DNA from: Anaerocolumna cellulosilytica
Lineage (GTDB): Bacteria; Bacillota; Clostridia; Lachnospirales; Lachnospiraceae
DNA length: 64,000 nt
Direction: 5' to 3'
Assembly: GCF_014218335.1 (NCBI RefSeq)
Contig: NZ_AP023367.1
Location: 931,501-995,500, forward strand
Below the pieces are notes generated by a model, which saw nothing but the letters and a program-made list of their open reading frames with translations, ran no database searches and was not told the DNA's origin. The position numbers were made by a program, and so were the translations under genes. Shown here one piece after another: positions 52,002-61,473 of this stretch; the stretch's first letter is position 1, and each line of letters starts with the position of its first letter.

Positions 52002-54291
52002 TTTTTATGTCATAGTTGGCAAGCTGTTGGTATTCTTGTTATTATCAGCGCTTACAGCCGGAGTAATTATTACTTATCCCTTTTGCCTAAAGAAATCAAA
52101 AGTGTTGCAGGAGGAAATGAAAAGTCAGAATGAGGCATTGTATAAGGCAGAAGAGGAGGATAATAAAGAGGAACTTATAAAAAGGCTTTACATGGGTGTA
52201 TACAGCCTTTATAAAGACATAGTGATACAAAACAAAGAAGACGAATATATAACCAGTAGCGAGCTATATCTACCCAAGCTGCAAAAGGACATAAGTAACA
52301 TAGAGAATGAGGAAAATTATGAGGAGTACTCAGCGAATGAGCCATACAATAAAAAAGTGAATTTTATCCAGTCTTTTGATATTATGTTGGATGATTGGAG
52401 CAGAGAATTTTATGGCCCGACGCTTGACATGTATGGACTGGAATACTATATCAGAGATGATAAAACCAGCAATTTTTTAACGAATTCTATTGCAGATTTA
52501 TCTATGCTTACAGAAGAAACTGGTACTGGTGGCTTGTCTGAGAACTATGCCTTTTATACCGTATTAAAATATGATGAGGCAGGTAAATTGTCCATTCCGG
52601 TTTTTTACGGATTAGAGGAAAATAAAAAAGAACAGTTAAAAGGATTGGAAGCAACAAAGACTGTTATTAGAGAATATTTTGATGCAAAATATTATCAGTA
52701 CAGCCAATACTTTAACGGTTTAAAAGGGCCGGAGAATCAGACAATTATTTTTGCCGCAAAAGGTTCGGAATTTTATAATGTATACACTACGTATAATAAT
52801 ACTTGGCAATCAGATTCATACGCTTTTCATCAGGTGGGATTTATCTATGTTTTTATTGCTGCATTGGCAATCATAACGTTGCTTGGACTGCTGCTACCCT
52901 TTATAAAACCTTTTCAAATAGGGCAGGGGTTAGCGGCAAAGCTATTAATTGAATTATGTATAGTGGGAATTGGGGCAGTATTAGGGCTTTATGAAAGTCT
53001 TGTTATTATGGGAACAGAAACGGCACAGGAAACGTTTTTAATCTTTGATAAAACAATTATATCAAGCTTTGGAGCGAAAATAATTAACTATAGCTTAAAC
53101 TACGTTATATGGCTTGGGGTATTCTTTCTATGGTTTATAGCAATTTTATCAATTCGAAGTGTGTTCACCAAAGGCTTGAAACGCTATATCAAGGAAAATA
53201 CCATCCTCGGTATCTGTTACGTAATCTGCAAAAAAACAATTTTATCGATTAGAAAAATTGATTTAAGAGAAGCTTCTAATAAGCACATTTTAAAAATCGT
53301 AGCCATTAATTTTATTGTTCTGGTACTCTTTTGTACTATGTGGGTAGCAGGCATTGTGGCACTTATTCCTTATTCCATTGTTCTATTCTTTATTCTGCGG
53401 AAATATTATCAGGATTTACGTCAGAAACACCAGATTTTACTGGAAGCTACCGGTAAGATGGGGAAGGGTAATTTAGAGGTTGGTATACCCGAAGAACTTG
53501 GAGTTTTTGAACCCCTTAAAGAAGAACTGACCAAATTGCAGATTGGCTTTAAAAAAGCAGTAGAAGAGGAAATGAAGAGCCAAAGAATGAAGACGGACCT
53601 AATTACCAATGTTTCTCACGATTTGAAAACACCGTTAACAGCTATTATTACGTATATAAATCTGTTAAAGGATAATAATCTGACGGAGGAAGAGAGAAAC
53701 TCCTATATTGAAACCCTGGATAAGAAGTCCATGCGGCTGAAATATTTAATTGAAGATTTATTTGAAATGAGTAAGGCCACCAGTAAAACGGTAACCATGA
53801 ATTTGGTGGAAGTGGATATTACAGCTTTAATAAAACAGGTACAATTAGAACTTGCTGATAAGGTAGAAGCTTCTGAGATTGAATTTAGAACCTCATTTCC
53901 TGAGGAGAAAGTGATTCTTTTACTGGACAGTGAGAAGACCTACCGGATTATTGAAAATCTGTATATAAATATTTTAAAGTATGCTATGACCCACACTAGG
54001 GCATATGTGGAAGTGAAAGATTTAGGAGAAGTTGTTACTGTAATTCTTAAAAATGTTTCAGCAACAGAGATGGATTTTAATACAGAAGAAATCAGTGAAC
54101 GTTTTGTAAGGGGTGATAAGTCCAGAAATACAGAAGGGTCCGGCTTGGGCCTTGCTATTGTAAAAAGTTTTGTAGAGCTGCAAGGCGGTAGATTTACCTT
54201 ACAAGTAGACGGGGATTTATTTAAAGTAATATTAGAATTTATGAAAAGACCGAATAATCAGACAAATGATATTGGAGCAGATGAAAGTTAA
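51988..54291 (+). CDS. Membrane sensor histidine kinase
   Basis: About 767 residues, overlapping the regulator gene. Start is TTG 51988 (or TTG 51976), after a G6 run; no ATG is near. TM1 at about 8-30, extracellular domain about 31-280, then a multi-pass region (about 285-480, four to five hydrophobic segments), an unusual layout for the class. Kinase core: His544 in NVSHDLKTPLTAII, a degenerate N-box around IIENLYINILKYA and GSGLGLAIVKSFVELQGG. It pairs with the response regulator. An intramembrane-type or transported-ligand signal is possible. Confidence 0.9.
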   Translation: MKNNNFYVIVGKLLVFLLLSALTAGVIITYPFCLKKSKVLQEEMKSQNEALYKAEEEDNKEELIKRLYMGVYSLYKDIVIQNKEDEYITSSELYLPKLQKDISNIENEENYEEYSANEPYNKKVNFIQSFDIMLDDWSREFYGPTLDMYGLEYYIRDDKTSNFLTNSIADLSMLTEETGTGGLSENYAFYTVLKYDEAGKLSIPVFYGLEENKKEQLKGLEATKTVIREYFDAKYYQYSQYFNGLKGPENQTIIFAAKGSEFYNVYTTYNNTWQSDSYAFHQVGFIYVFIAALAIITLLGLLLPFIKPFQIGQGLAAKLLIELCIVGIGAVLGLYESLVIMGTETAQETFLIFDKTIISSFGAKIINYSLNYVIWLGVFFLWFIAILSIRSVFTKGLKRYIKENTILGICYVICKKTILSIRKIDLREASNKHILKIVAINFIVLVLFCTMWVAGIVALIPYSIVLFFILRKYYQDLRQKHQILLEATGKMGKGNLEVGIPEELGVFEPLKEELTKLQIGFKKAVEEEMKSQRMKTDLITNVSHDLKTPLTAIITYINLLKDNNLTEEERNSYIETLDKKSMRLKYLIEDLFEMSKATSKTVTMNLVEVDITALIKQVQLELADKVEASEIEFRTSFPEEKVILLLDSEKTYRIIENLYINILKYAMTHTRAYVEVKDLGEVVTVILKNVSATEMDFNTEEISERFVRGDKSRNTEGSGLGLAIVKSFVELQGGRFTLQVDGDLFKVILEFMKRPNNQTNDIGADES

Positions 54292-54322
54292 CCAGTGTAG
54301 GCAGAATAGAGAGATTATACTT

Positions 54323-54363
54323 AAAATGCAGGGAACGAATACTTTTTAGTTCCCTGTATTTTG
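54323..54363 (+). terminator. Terminator after the two-component operon
   Basis: AAAATGCAGGGAAC (54323-54336) pairs with GTTCCCTGTATTTT (54349-54362) with a T-rich end. The following 240 nt to the next gene hold only a weak AGTATAT/ATATACT inverted repeat (54512-54532). Confidence 0.85.
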
Positions 54364-54603
54364 CTTATTCTTGCAACGTTTATACATTTAATAAAACGGC
54401 CAGCCAAAGTCTGATTGATTAGTAGATAGTCACCTTGAGCGGTAATCTGACAAGTATTTAATAAAGGTAAGCAAAACATGACATGACTATCGCAAAAAAT
54501 GAGAAGTATGGAGTATATTACTAGGATATACTTAAGGTTATGAAAGTAATATAAATGTATAAAGATTAAGGAAAAGCAGTTGAATTCAGAATGGAGTGGG
54601 CGA

Positions 54604-56490
54604 ATGAAACTATCGACATTAATAAGTGATGGGATGGTATTACAACGAGGTGATAAATGCTATTTATGGGGTAGTTCAGAAAAGAATAGGCAGGTGTCGG
54701 TTACATTTTTAGAAGAGACCTATTTAACGTATGCCAATGAGCAGGGGGAATGGGAGATTACATTACTAAATCTAAAGCCCGGAGGCCCTTATGTTATGGA
54801 AATCGATGATGGTAAAAAACATATTATAAAGGATATTCTAATCGGTGATGTATGGCTTCTTGGAGGGCAATCCAATATGGAACTGCCCATTAGAAGGACG
54901 TTGGATTTATATGAAGAAGAAGTTAAGGAAGCAGAGAATTCCAGTATTCGAATATTTCATGTTCCCCAAAAGTATGATTTTAATGGACCAGTAGAAGAAT
55001 TGGAGGGTGGCAGTTGGAAGTCAGTCAGTGCCGAGACGATACTGGATTTTAGTGCTGTAGGCTATTTTTTTGCAAAGGAACTGGAGGCAGCACAAGGGAT
55101 TCCTATAGGATTAATACAAACAGCGGTAGGCGGAACGCCTGCCGAAGCATGGATAAATGAAAATTCTTTGTTGGAGCTAGAAGGTTATGAGCAGGAATTA
55201 AGAATGAATAAGGATACCGGGTATGTACATAACACCATAACAACAGAGACCAGACAGACTAATGAGTGGTTTAAAAAATTACAGAGTGATGACCCGGGAT
55301 TACAAGGAACGAATTGGTATGAACCTGATTTCGATACACAAGGCTGGCAGATAATTCGCATACCACAGATGTTTCAGCAGAACGACTTAAAGAAATGGGT
55401 CGGGAGTATTTGGTTTAGAAAGGAGTTCACACTTACAGAGGAAAGCTTTAGGAGGTTGGAGGAAGAGTCAAAAGCTTCTGATACACCCTTATTGGCGAGA
55501 TTACGGCTGGGAACGCTGGTGGATTCAGACGATACCTATATTAACGGGGAACGGATTGGAAGTACCGGCTATAAATATCCCCCTAGAAAATATGATTTTC
55601 CCTTTCACCTCTTACGAGTTGGAAAGAATGTTATAGCAGTCCGTCTGATTGTAAATTATGGAGGAGGAGGCTTTGTGCCGGATAAGAAATACCTTTTACA
55701 GGCAGGAAGTCTTACGGTAGATTTATCCGGTGAATGGAACTTCCAATATGGAGGAGCGGCAGAACTCTTGCCGACTACAACTTTTTTTCAATATAAACCC
55801 AGCGGAGTGTATCATGGAATGTTATATCCCTTAAGAAAGTATTCTATTCTTGGAGCGGCTTTTTATCAGGGAGAATCGAATACGGGAAAACCAGAGAACT
55901 ATGAGAAGTTATTCAGGATTCTGATACAGGACTGGCGAAGTCTCTGGAAGAAAGAATTTCCGTTTCTCTATGTACAGCTTGCAAACTATGGGGATTACAA
56001 AAAGGAGTGTATGGATACAGGCTGGGCAGCAATCAGGGACGCACAACGTAAGTGTCTGAACGTAGAGAATACTGCAATGGTAGTAGCTATAGATACCGGA
56101 GAATATAACGACCTTCATCCGTTAAATAAAAAGACCATTGGATTCCGGCTGGCACTATGTGCAAGAAAGATTTCTTATGGAGAGGGGATTGTAAGTTCCG
56201 GCCCATTAATCGACAATAAAGTAATAACAGAAGATGGAATTCGTCTTTTCTTTACTGAAACAGGGAGAGGACTAGTCTCAAACAAGGGAGCGTTAAAAAA
56301 TTTTTATATTGCAGGTGAGGATAAGAATTTTGTTCCGGCCAGCGCAGTTATTGAGGCAGGTGATACTTTATTCGTTTTTTCTAAAGAAATAAAAGAACCT
56401 AGGTATGTGCGATATGCCTGGGAGGACTGTCCGGAGGGAATAAACTTTTATAACCGAGAAGGTTTACCGGCGTCACCTTTTATGATTTAA
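54604..56490 (+). CDS. Sialate O-acetylesterase-type SGNH hydrolase
   Basis: 628 residues from ATG 54604 (GGAGTGGG upstream; an upstream TTG is rejected). No signal peptide. SGNH esterase core with block I GGQSNMELPI (catalytic Ser), TAVGGTPAEAWI, and a late DLHPLNK (Asp-x-x-His) site. A galactose-binding-like jelly roll domain is inserted in the middle (about 235-400). Family acts on O-acetyl groups of sialic acid or acetylated plant xylan and mannan. Given the mannanase next door, acetylated mannan or xylan oligosaccharides are likelier. Confidence 0.88.
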   Translation: MKLSTLISDGMVLQRGDKCYLWGSSEKNRQVSVTFLEETYLTYANEQGEWEITLLNLKPGGPYVMEIDDGKKHIIKDILIGDVWLLGGQSNMELPIRRTLDLYEEEVKEAENSSIRIFHVPQKYDFNGPVEELEGGSWKSVSAETILDFSAVGYFFAKELEAAQGIPIGLIQTAVGGTPAEAWINENSLLELEGYEQELRMNKDTGYVHNTITTETRQTNEWFKKLQSDDPGLQGTNWYEPDFDTQGWQIIRIPQMFQQNDLKKWVGSIWFRKEFTLTEESFRRLEEESKASDTPLLARLRLGTLVDSDDTYINGERIGSTGYKYPPRKYDFPFHLLRVGKNVIAVRLIVNYGGGGFVPDKKYLLQAGSLTVDLSGEWNFQYGGAAELLPTTTFFQYKPSGVYHGMLYPLRKYSILGAAFYQGESNTGKPENYEKLFRILIQDWRSLWKKEFPFLYVQLANYGDYKKECMDTGWAAIRDAQRKCLNVENTAMVVAIDTGEYNDLHPLNKKTIGFRLALCARKISYGEGIVSSGPLIDNKVITEDGIRLFFTETGRGLVSNKGALKNFYIAGEDKNFVPASAVIEAGDTLFVFSKEIKEPRYVRYAWEDCPEGINFYNREGLPASPFMI

Positions 56491-56512
56491 AGCAGGGAGT
56501 AGGTTAAATAGA

Positions 56513-56568
56513 TAATTGCGAAACTGCCTTTGAATGTAGGAGCATTCGAATAGAGCGTTTCGCAATTA
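56513..56568. repeat. 12-bp inverted repeat between the esterase and mannanase genes
   Basis: TAATTGCGAAAC (56513-56524) and GTTTCGCAATTA (56557-56568), enclosing a second imperfect hairpin, TTGAATG/CATTCGAA. It lacks a T-run on either side. The two flanking genes converge, so a two-way terminator is possible. The inner TTGAATGTAGG also occurs near 36514. Confidence 0.65.
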
Positions 56569-56710
56569 CCAAAATAAAAAGTGTAATTATATTTGTTTAT
56601 ATAATTGGCAGGATATCAAAGGTTGAAAGAAAATCATTTACAACTATTGATTAGCGTGGGTGCTAAAACATGCAGACTAAAGGTTGATGTAACTATAAGG
56701 TAGGAATTCT

Positions 56711-58813
56711 TTATGGTTCAACACCCAAGATTAATTCACCGTCATAGTAAACTAAGACGTTAGAATTATTCCCATAGGAATAATCATTGGATTGATTATA
56801 AAGGCTCCAGTCATTTTTAGTAAATCTTGTGTCAAAGATTAAGGTTGAACCGGCTGTTAATTTATCAGTTGTATTAATCTTTAATTCCAGATAGGAATCA
56901 GCATTTGTTTTTGGTGCTGCTAATGAATGGAAGCTTCCGCTGGCAGAGGAATTGTGAGATACATACCAGGGAGCCTTATTATACTGTAGTGCAGCTGTGT
57001 CGCAATAAAAATTCTCTGAAGCTGACCCTTCCTTTGTATAATAATAACGGATTGTCAATTTGGACAAGTCAATATCACTGCCGCTTTCGTGTTTCAGGCG
57101 AATATTGTTCTTAATTGTATTGGTGGATGCCGCAGTATTACCTGTATTGGTTAAAGTAAGGGTAAAATCTCCGGAAGGAATAGGTGTAGTAGTTGGTGTC
57201 ACCGTAGGAGTTACGATTGGAGTTACGATTGGAGTAACGGTTGGAGTAACGGTTGGAACTCCGGTAGGATTTGTCCCGTTAAAGTTAGGCAATTCATCTA
57301 AAGTAATTACTAAGTCGCTGTTATAAACCTTATTCACCATAGACGCCTCTGTGTATACGCCATTCAGATTACCATTATAGTCAATCAGAAAATCTCCGTA
57401 CCATACGCCAAACCACAACCAGAAAGTATTGTCTCTTGACATTAAGTCAGGATTAACCATAACACCATTTTCTGTAAGTGCTGCCATTTTGTTGCCGCCG
57501 GAATAATTAACAGTTTTCTTAAACTGGGCAGTCTGAGCACTATAATTATGTTTATCGGCATAAATATCGGTTCCAACAATATCACAGTATTCATCTCCAG
57601 GATACCAGTCAGCATCCTGTCCGTTCCATACCCAAATCAGGTTATTTAACTCATGATAATAAGTCTGTCTGTCAAACATAAGGCGGTATAGCCACAGATA
57701 AGAACCTTCGCCTGCTGCTCCCCACCAGAACCAGCCGCCGCTGGCTTCATGAAGAGGACGCCATAATACGGTCACACCGGCATCTTCTAACTGGGCCAAA
57801 TAACCGGAAATAGCATCAATATCACGTACCATCAGATAGGTTTCTTCTGTAATAGTACCGGCTTCATACATTGCTTTAATTTCAGATAAGGACTTCCTGC
57901 TGATATTTTGCGTCGTTACAGCCTTTGACAGGTCAAACGATGTTTTTTCTGTGTAGAAGGAAGCACCGCCTTTTGGAGCATGCCAATGCCATTGAAACGA
58001 CGTAAGACCGCCTTTTTCATTCCAATCTAAAGCCAAATCTACCTCACCAGTGGAATGCCATTCGCTTGCAGGCGAGCAGAAGATAAAATCCAGCAACCGA
58101 ATTGCAGGATATCTACCGGTTGTACGATATAAAGTGTCAAACTCGGTACTTTCATTTAAAGTACCGGACTGACCGGATAAGGTTTTTTTACCATAAATAC
58201 TTCTTAAATATGTCATAATGTTTTTAGTCTTTTGATTGGCATTGGGATTAACTAATGTTGAAGTAGCAGTAGCATAAACGGAATCCTCGACACCGGTACC
58301 GTTTTTAATTTCGATGTAATCTAAATCGAACCAACCCCAGGATTCTTTAATAGATAAGGTAATAGTACCAGCCTCCAGATATACGCTTTCAATTACAGTA
58401 TCACCCCACATAGCATCTCCCTTACAGTAGATAGTACCGGTCTGAGCACCATCAATATACAGGAAATTTTCCTTATAACTGTCAGCAGTACTTCGAATTG
58501 TGAAGGTGTAAAAACCTTCTGTTGGAATTGTAACAGGCATGGACCAGGAATTATTACCAGCCTGTGTAAAGCCTGTTGCGTAACCGGTTCCACTGTAACC
58601 GGCTCTTGTAGAAGCAGCCTTTACATCGCCTGTCATAGTAGCATCTTCTGCTTCAAGTTTCGTATAAAACTCCACAGCAGCTTCTGCCTTTGTAATACGG
58701 TTACCCGCACCAGTAAGAGCACTTAATGCTCCCGGAATACTGGTAAATAGCATGGATGCTGTAACCCCGAATGCAAGCACCATAGCTATTACTTTGTTTT
58801 TACTTTTCCTCAT
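56711..58813 (-). CDS. Secreted GH26 beta-mannanase with CBM35-like and CBM3 domains
   Basis: 700 residues, GAAGGAGG upstream of ATG. Signal peptide, probably cleaved near AEA-AVEF (about residue 46). CBM35-like domain about 47-170 (LEAEDATMTG, a Trp-rich ligand face). GH26 barrel about 185-500 with acid/base Glu356 in RPLHEASG and nucleophile Glu448 in ALTENG. Thr/Pro/Val linker of repeated VTPT at about 515-545. C-terminal CBM3 (about 550-700) for cellulose binding. It degrades beta-1,4-mannan in plant cell walls outside the cell. Confidence 0.94.
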   Translation of the reverse strand: MRKSKNKVIAMVLAFGVTASMLFTSIPGALSALTGAGNRITKAEAAVEFYTKLEAEDATMTGDVKAASTRAGYSGTGYATGFTQAGNNSWSMPVTIPTEGFYTFTIRSTADSYKENFLYIDGAQTGTIYCKGDAMWGDTVIESVYLEAGTITLSIKESWGWFDLDYIEIKNGTGVEDSVYATATSTLVNPNANQKTKNIMTYLRSIYGKKTLSGQSGTLNESTEFDTLYRTTGRYPAIRLLDFIFCSPASEWHSTGEVDLALDWNEKGGLTSFQWHWHAPKGGASFYTEKTSFDLSKAVTTQNISRKSLSEIKAMYEAGTITEETYLMVRDIDAISGYLAQLEDAGVTVLWRPLHEASGGWFWWGAAGEGSYLWLYRLMFDRQTYYHELNNLIWVWNGQDADWYPGDEYCDIVGTDIYADKHNYSAQTAQFKKTVNYSGGNKMAALTENGVMVNPDLMSRDNTFWLWFGVWYGDFLIDYNGNLNGVYTEASMVNKVYNSDLVITLDELPNFNGTNPTGVPTVTPTVTPIVTPIVTPTVTPTTTPIPSGDFTLTLTNTGNTAASTNTIKNNIRLKHESGSDIDLSKLTIRYYYTKEGSASENFYCDTAALQYNKAPWYVSHNSSASGSFHSLAAPKTNADSYLELKINTTDKLTAGSTLIFDTRFTKNDWSLYNQSNDYSYGNNSNVLVYYDGELILGVEP
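57183..57266 (-). repeat. 12-bp tandem repeat encoding the linker of the mannanase
   Basis: Seven 12-bp units, e.g. GGAGTTACGATT twice (57207-57230) then GGAGTAACGGTT twice (57231-57254) on the plus strand, encoding VTPI/VTPT in the protein. Identical adjacent units mark recent slippage, so linker length should vary between strains. Confidence 0.85.
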
Positions 58814-58848
58814 TAAAATACCTCCTTCTCAAAATTAATTTATTGCAT

Positions 58849-58871
58849 AAGAAGCTTATAGGCTTCTTTTT
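58849..58871 (+). terminator. Plus-oriented hairpin in the mannanase leader
   Basis: AAGAAGC (58849-58855) and GCTTCTT (58862-58868), followed by T's on the plus strand. Because it is in the 5' leader of the minus-strand mannanase gene, it would terminate antisense transcripts, or be a leader hairpin without a T-tail on the sense strand. Confidence 0.5.
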
Positions 58872-58992
58872 GCCGGATAGAATTTATTTGTAAGGTAATT
58901 ACCGATTTAATTGAGTAAGGGAGATGTGTCGTGATGATTAAAAATCTTTTTCGATGGTGGTTTGAGTATGACAGAATTATAAGCTTGTTTTG

Positions 58993-59021
58993 ATTATATA
59001 CCATATGGTAAAAAATGGCAA
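58993..59021 (-). promoter_or_regulatory. Promoter and candidate operator of the mannanase gene
   Basis: Minus strand TTGCCA (59021-59016), 17-nt spacer, TATAAT (58998-58993). The spacer contains the perfect palindrome ACCATATGGT (59000-59009) between the boxes, where a repressor could bind. The transcript would have a leader of ~170 nt. Confidence 0.65.
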
Positions 59022-59315
59022 CATATTTTGCACAATAAAATCATAAATTTTGTAACTATACCAGAAAGAGGACATAACGGGAAATTACAATTATGAAGTG
59101 TTTAAAACAGTATATCAGTGTATTACTATATTTATAGAAGCGTTTTATTGTTGACTTTTCTCAAAAAACGTGTTATTTTGTCCTAGGTTGAGTTGAAGTT
59201 TAGATTATTTTATAGTCATTATAGTTTAATTATAGAGTCTAGAATTAAATCTTTGCATATATTTGCAAGATTAATATTGAAAAAATAGTGCATTAGTAGT
59301 ACACAAGGAGCGGTT
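59022..59315 (+). other. Intergenic region upstream of the MATE gene
   Basis: No gene seen. A candidate promoter is TTGACT (59151-59156), 17-nt spacer, TATTTT (59174-59179), 137 nt before the MATE start. Otherwise AT-rich and unstructured. Confidence 0.45.
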
Positions 59316-60674
59316 ATGAACATAAATGAAAAAATGGAGCGGAAACAATTTTATAAATTAGTACTTTCTCTGGTTATTCCTATGGCGTTACAGAATCTAA
59401 TTAATGTAGGTGTAACCTCTGCCGATGTTATTATGCTGGGGAAAGTGGGAGAGACGGTACTTTCAGCCTCATCACTTGCAGGGCAGGTACAATTTATTAT
59501 GACTCTGATATTTTTCGGACTTACCTCAGGTGCGGCTGTATTAACTGCCCAGTATTGGGGCAAAAAGGATATACGAACCATTGAAAAAGTTTTGGGCATT
59601 ACCATGAGATTTGCGCTTATAGTAGGAATATTCTTTACGGCAGTGGTACTCGTGTTTCCGGCTCAGATTATGCGTATATTTACCTCTGAGGAACCGGTTA
59701 TTAGAGAAGGTGTCGATTATCTGAGGATAATAGCATTTTCCTATATCTTTATAGCGATTACCATGATATATCTGAATATTATGCGTAGTGTGGAACGGGT
59801 AATTATATCAACGTTGGTATATCTGGTATCCTTAATCATAAATATAATATTTAATGCCATATTTATCTTTGGTTTGTTTGGATTGGAACCAATGGGAATT
59901 AAGGGTGCAGCGCTGGCGACCCTGATAGCAAGGATAGTTGAGTTCTTAATTGTATTGTTCTATTCTAAAAAAATAAACAAAGAAGTCCAGTTCCGCTTTA
60001 AAAACCTGCTGGTTCGAGACAAGTTACTAATGAAAGATTTTTTGGAGTATTCTTTACCGGTAGTAGTAAACGAACTTATGTGGGGGGCTGGAACAGCTGC
60101 GAATGCAGCTATTATAGGACATCTGGGACAATCTGTAGTTGCGGCTAATTCGGTTACTCAGGTAACCAGACAGTTGGCAACAGTAATCGCCTTTGGTCTA
60201 GCGAATGCGACAGCTATTATTCTGGGGAAAGCCATTGGAGAACAAAAAGAAGAGCTTGCTAAAATTTATGCCAAGCGGCTTATCCGACTTACCCTGATAC
60301 TTGGTGTAATTGGTGCGATCGTAGTACAGGGGGTATCTCATATTGCTAAAGCTAATATGAATCTAAGCGCAGAGGCCAACTCGTACTTGGGTATAATGAT
60401 GTTTGTTATGTCTTATTTTGTTATTGGACAAGTGTATAATACTACAATGATTGTAGGTGTCTTTCGTGCGGGTGGAGATACCCGTTTTGGTTTGGTGTTG
60501 GATGTAATAACTCTTTGGGGGTGTTCAATCCTGCTTGGATTTATAGCGGCTTTTATTTTGAAATGGTCCATTCCAATTGTTTATATCATTATAATGAGTG
60601 ATGAAATTATAAAGATTCCATTGTCAACCTGGCGTTATAAGTCTATGAAATGGCTTCGGAATGTAACCAGGTAA
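59316..60674 (+). CDS. MATE-family multidrug exporter
   Basis: 452 residues, AAGGAG upstream. Twelve membrane segments in two MatE halves: first half begins LVIPMALQNLINVGVTSADVIMLG, second YSLPVVVNELMWGAGTAANAAIIGHLG. Exports cationic drugs or metabolites with Na+ or H+. The NorM/DinF-type motifs are intact and length is normal. Monocistronic, followed by a terminator. Confidence 0.93.
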   Translation: MNINEKMERKQFYKLVLSLVIPMALQNLINVGVTSADVIMLGKVGETVLSASSLAGQVQFIMTLIFFGLTSGAAVLTAQYWGKKDIRTIEKVLGITMRFALIVGIFFTAVVLVFPAQIMRIFTSEEPVIREGVDYLRIIAFSYIFIAITMIYLNIMRSVERVIISTLVYLVSLIINIIFNAIFIFGLFGLEPMGIKGAALATLIARIVEFLIVLFYSKKINKEVQFRFKNLLVRDKLLMKDFLEYSLPVVVNELMWGAGTAANAAIIGHLGQSVVAANSVTQVTRQLATVIAFGLANATAIILGKAIGEQKEELAKIYAKRLIRLTLILGVIGAIVVQGVSHIAKANMNLSAEANSYLGIMMFVMSYFVIGQVYNTTMIVGVFRAGGDTRFGLVLDVITLWGCSILLGFIAAFILKWSIPIVYIIIMSDEIIKIPLSTWRYKSMKWLRNVTR

Positions 60675-60687
60675 GGCGTATGTTTGA

Positions 60688-60725
60688 GGGGCTGTTGCAA
60701 TAATAAGTTTGCAACAACCCTTTCT
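60688..60725 (+). terminator. Terminator after the MATE gene
   Basis: GGGGCTGTTGCAA (60688-60700) pairs with TTTGCAACAACCC (60708-60720) with a small bulge, followed by TTTCTCT. Confidence 0.8.
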
Positions 60726-60926
60726 CTGCTTTCATTTAAGTATTTGCGCTCTTTTTCCTGGTATGTTAAAATATAATGTAGATTTAGGAAGAATTGTATA
60801 AGTATATTTGGCAAGTCTCTTGTTTTGATGATTTTGCCTACTTCCTGTTATACATACTATAATTGAAAGGATGAGGAATTATCATATCCGGTAACGGATA
60901 AGGTAGTTTATAAAAATGGGAACGTA

Positions 60927-61451
60927 ATGGAACGTACAGACATAATAAATAGCAAAGAAAAACAAGAGGCTGTCAGATTGCTTATAGCAAACGAGGAATT
61001 AACCTGTGCGCAGAAAGCAGGGGAACTGTTTATACTAGGTTATAACTGCGCACAAGCCGTATTTTTGGCATTCTATGAGGAATACAACATGGACTTTGAC
61101 ACAGCATTAAAATTGAGCTCCTCCTTTGGCGGCGGAATGGGACAATTAAGAGAAGTCTGTGGTGCGGTAAGCGGTATGTTTATGGTTGCAGGCTTAAAAT
61201 ATGGCTACTCAGATCCCACAGATAAACAGGGGAAAGCCGGGCACTATGAAAGAATACGGGAGTTGGCAGGTGGTTTTAAGGAAGAAAACGGTTCCATGAT
61301 ATGCAGAGAGTTACTTGGCCTTTCTATTACCGAGCGTCAGGAAGAGAGAAAAACGCCTATAAAAAAGAAGCCTTGTAAAGAATTAGTAATGAATGCCGCA
61401 GATATTTTAGAGAATTACATAAAGCAGAACCCTGATATAATAGGTGAATAA
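60927..61451 (+). CDS. C_GCAxxG_C_C family redox-type protein
   Basis: 174 residues. Family named for its Cys pattern: NCAQAVF, the VCGAVSGMFMVAGL core (C-G-A-x-x-G), CRELLGL and a late KPCKELV. SSFGGGMGQLR is also typical. These small proteins probably bind a metal or carry redox-active thiols; exact function is unknown. It ends 8 nt past the GTG and 22 nt before the ATG of the next frame, so it may be co-transcribed with the Wadjet genes, though it is not a usual Wadjet component. Confidence 0.88.
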   Translation: MERTDIINSKEKQEAVRLLIANEELTCAQKAGELFILGYNCAQAVFLAFYEEYNMDFDTALKLSSSFGGGMGQLREVCGAVSGMFMVAGLKYGYSDPTDKQGKAGHYERIRELAGGFKEENGSMICRELLGLSITERQEERKTPIKKKPCKELVMNAADILENYIKQNPDIIGE

Positions 61452-61473
61452 ACGTTTTGATGAAAGGCTGACT

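Noticed and set aside
57060-57326. Plus-strand Val/Gly-repeat frame opposite the mannanase linker
   Set aside because: It is the antisense of the tandem VTPT linker; the minus-strand gene fully explains it.
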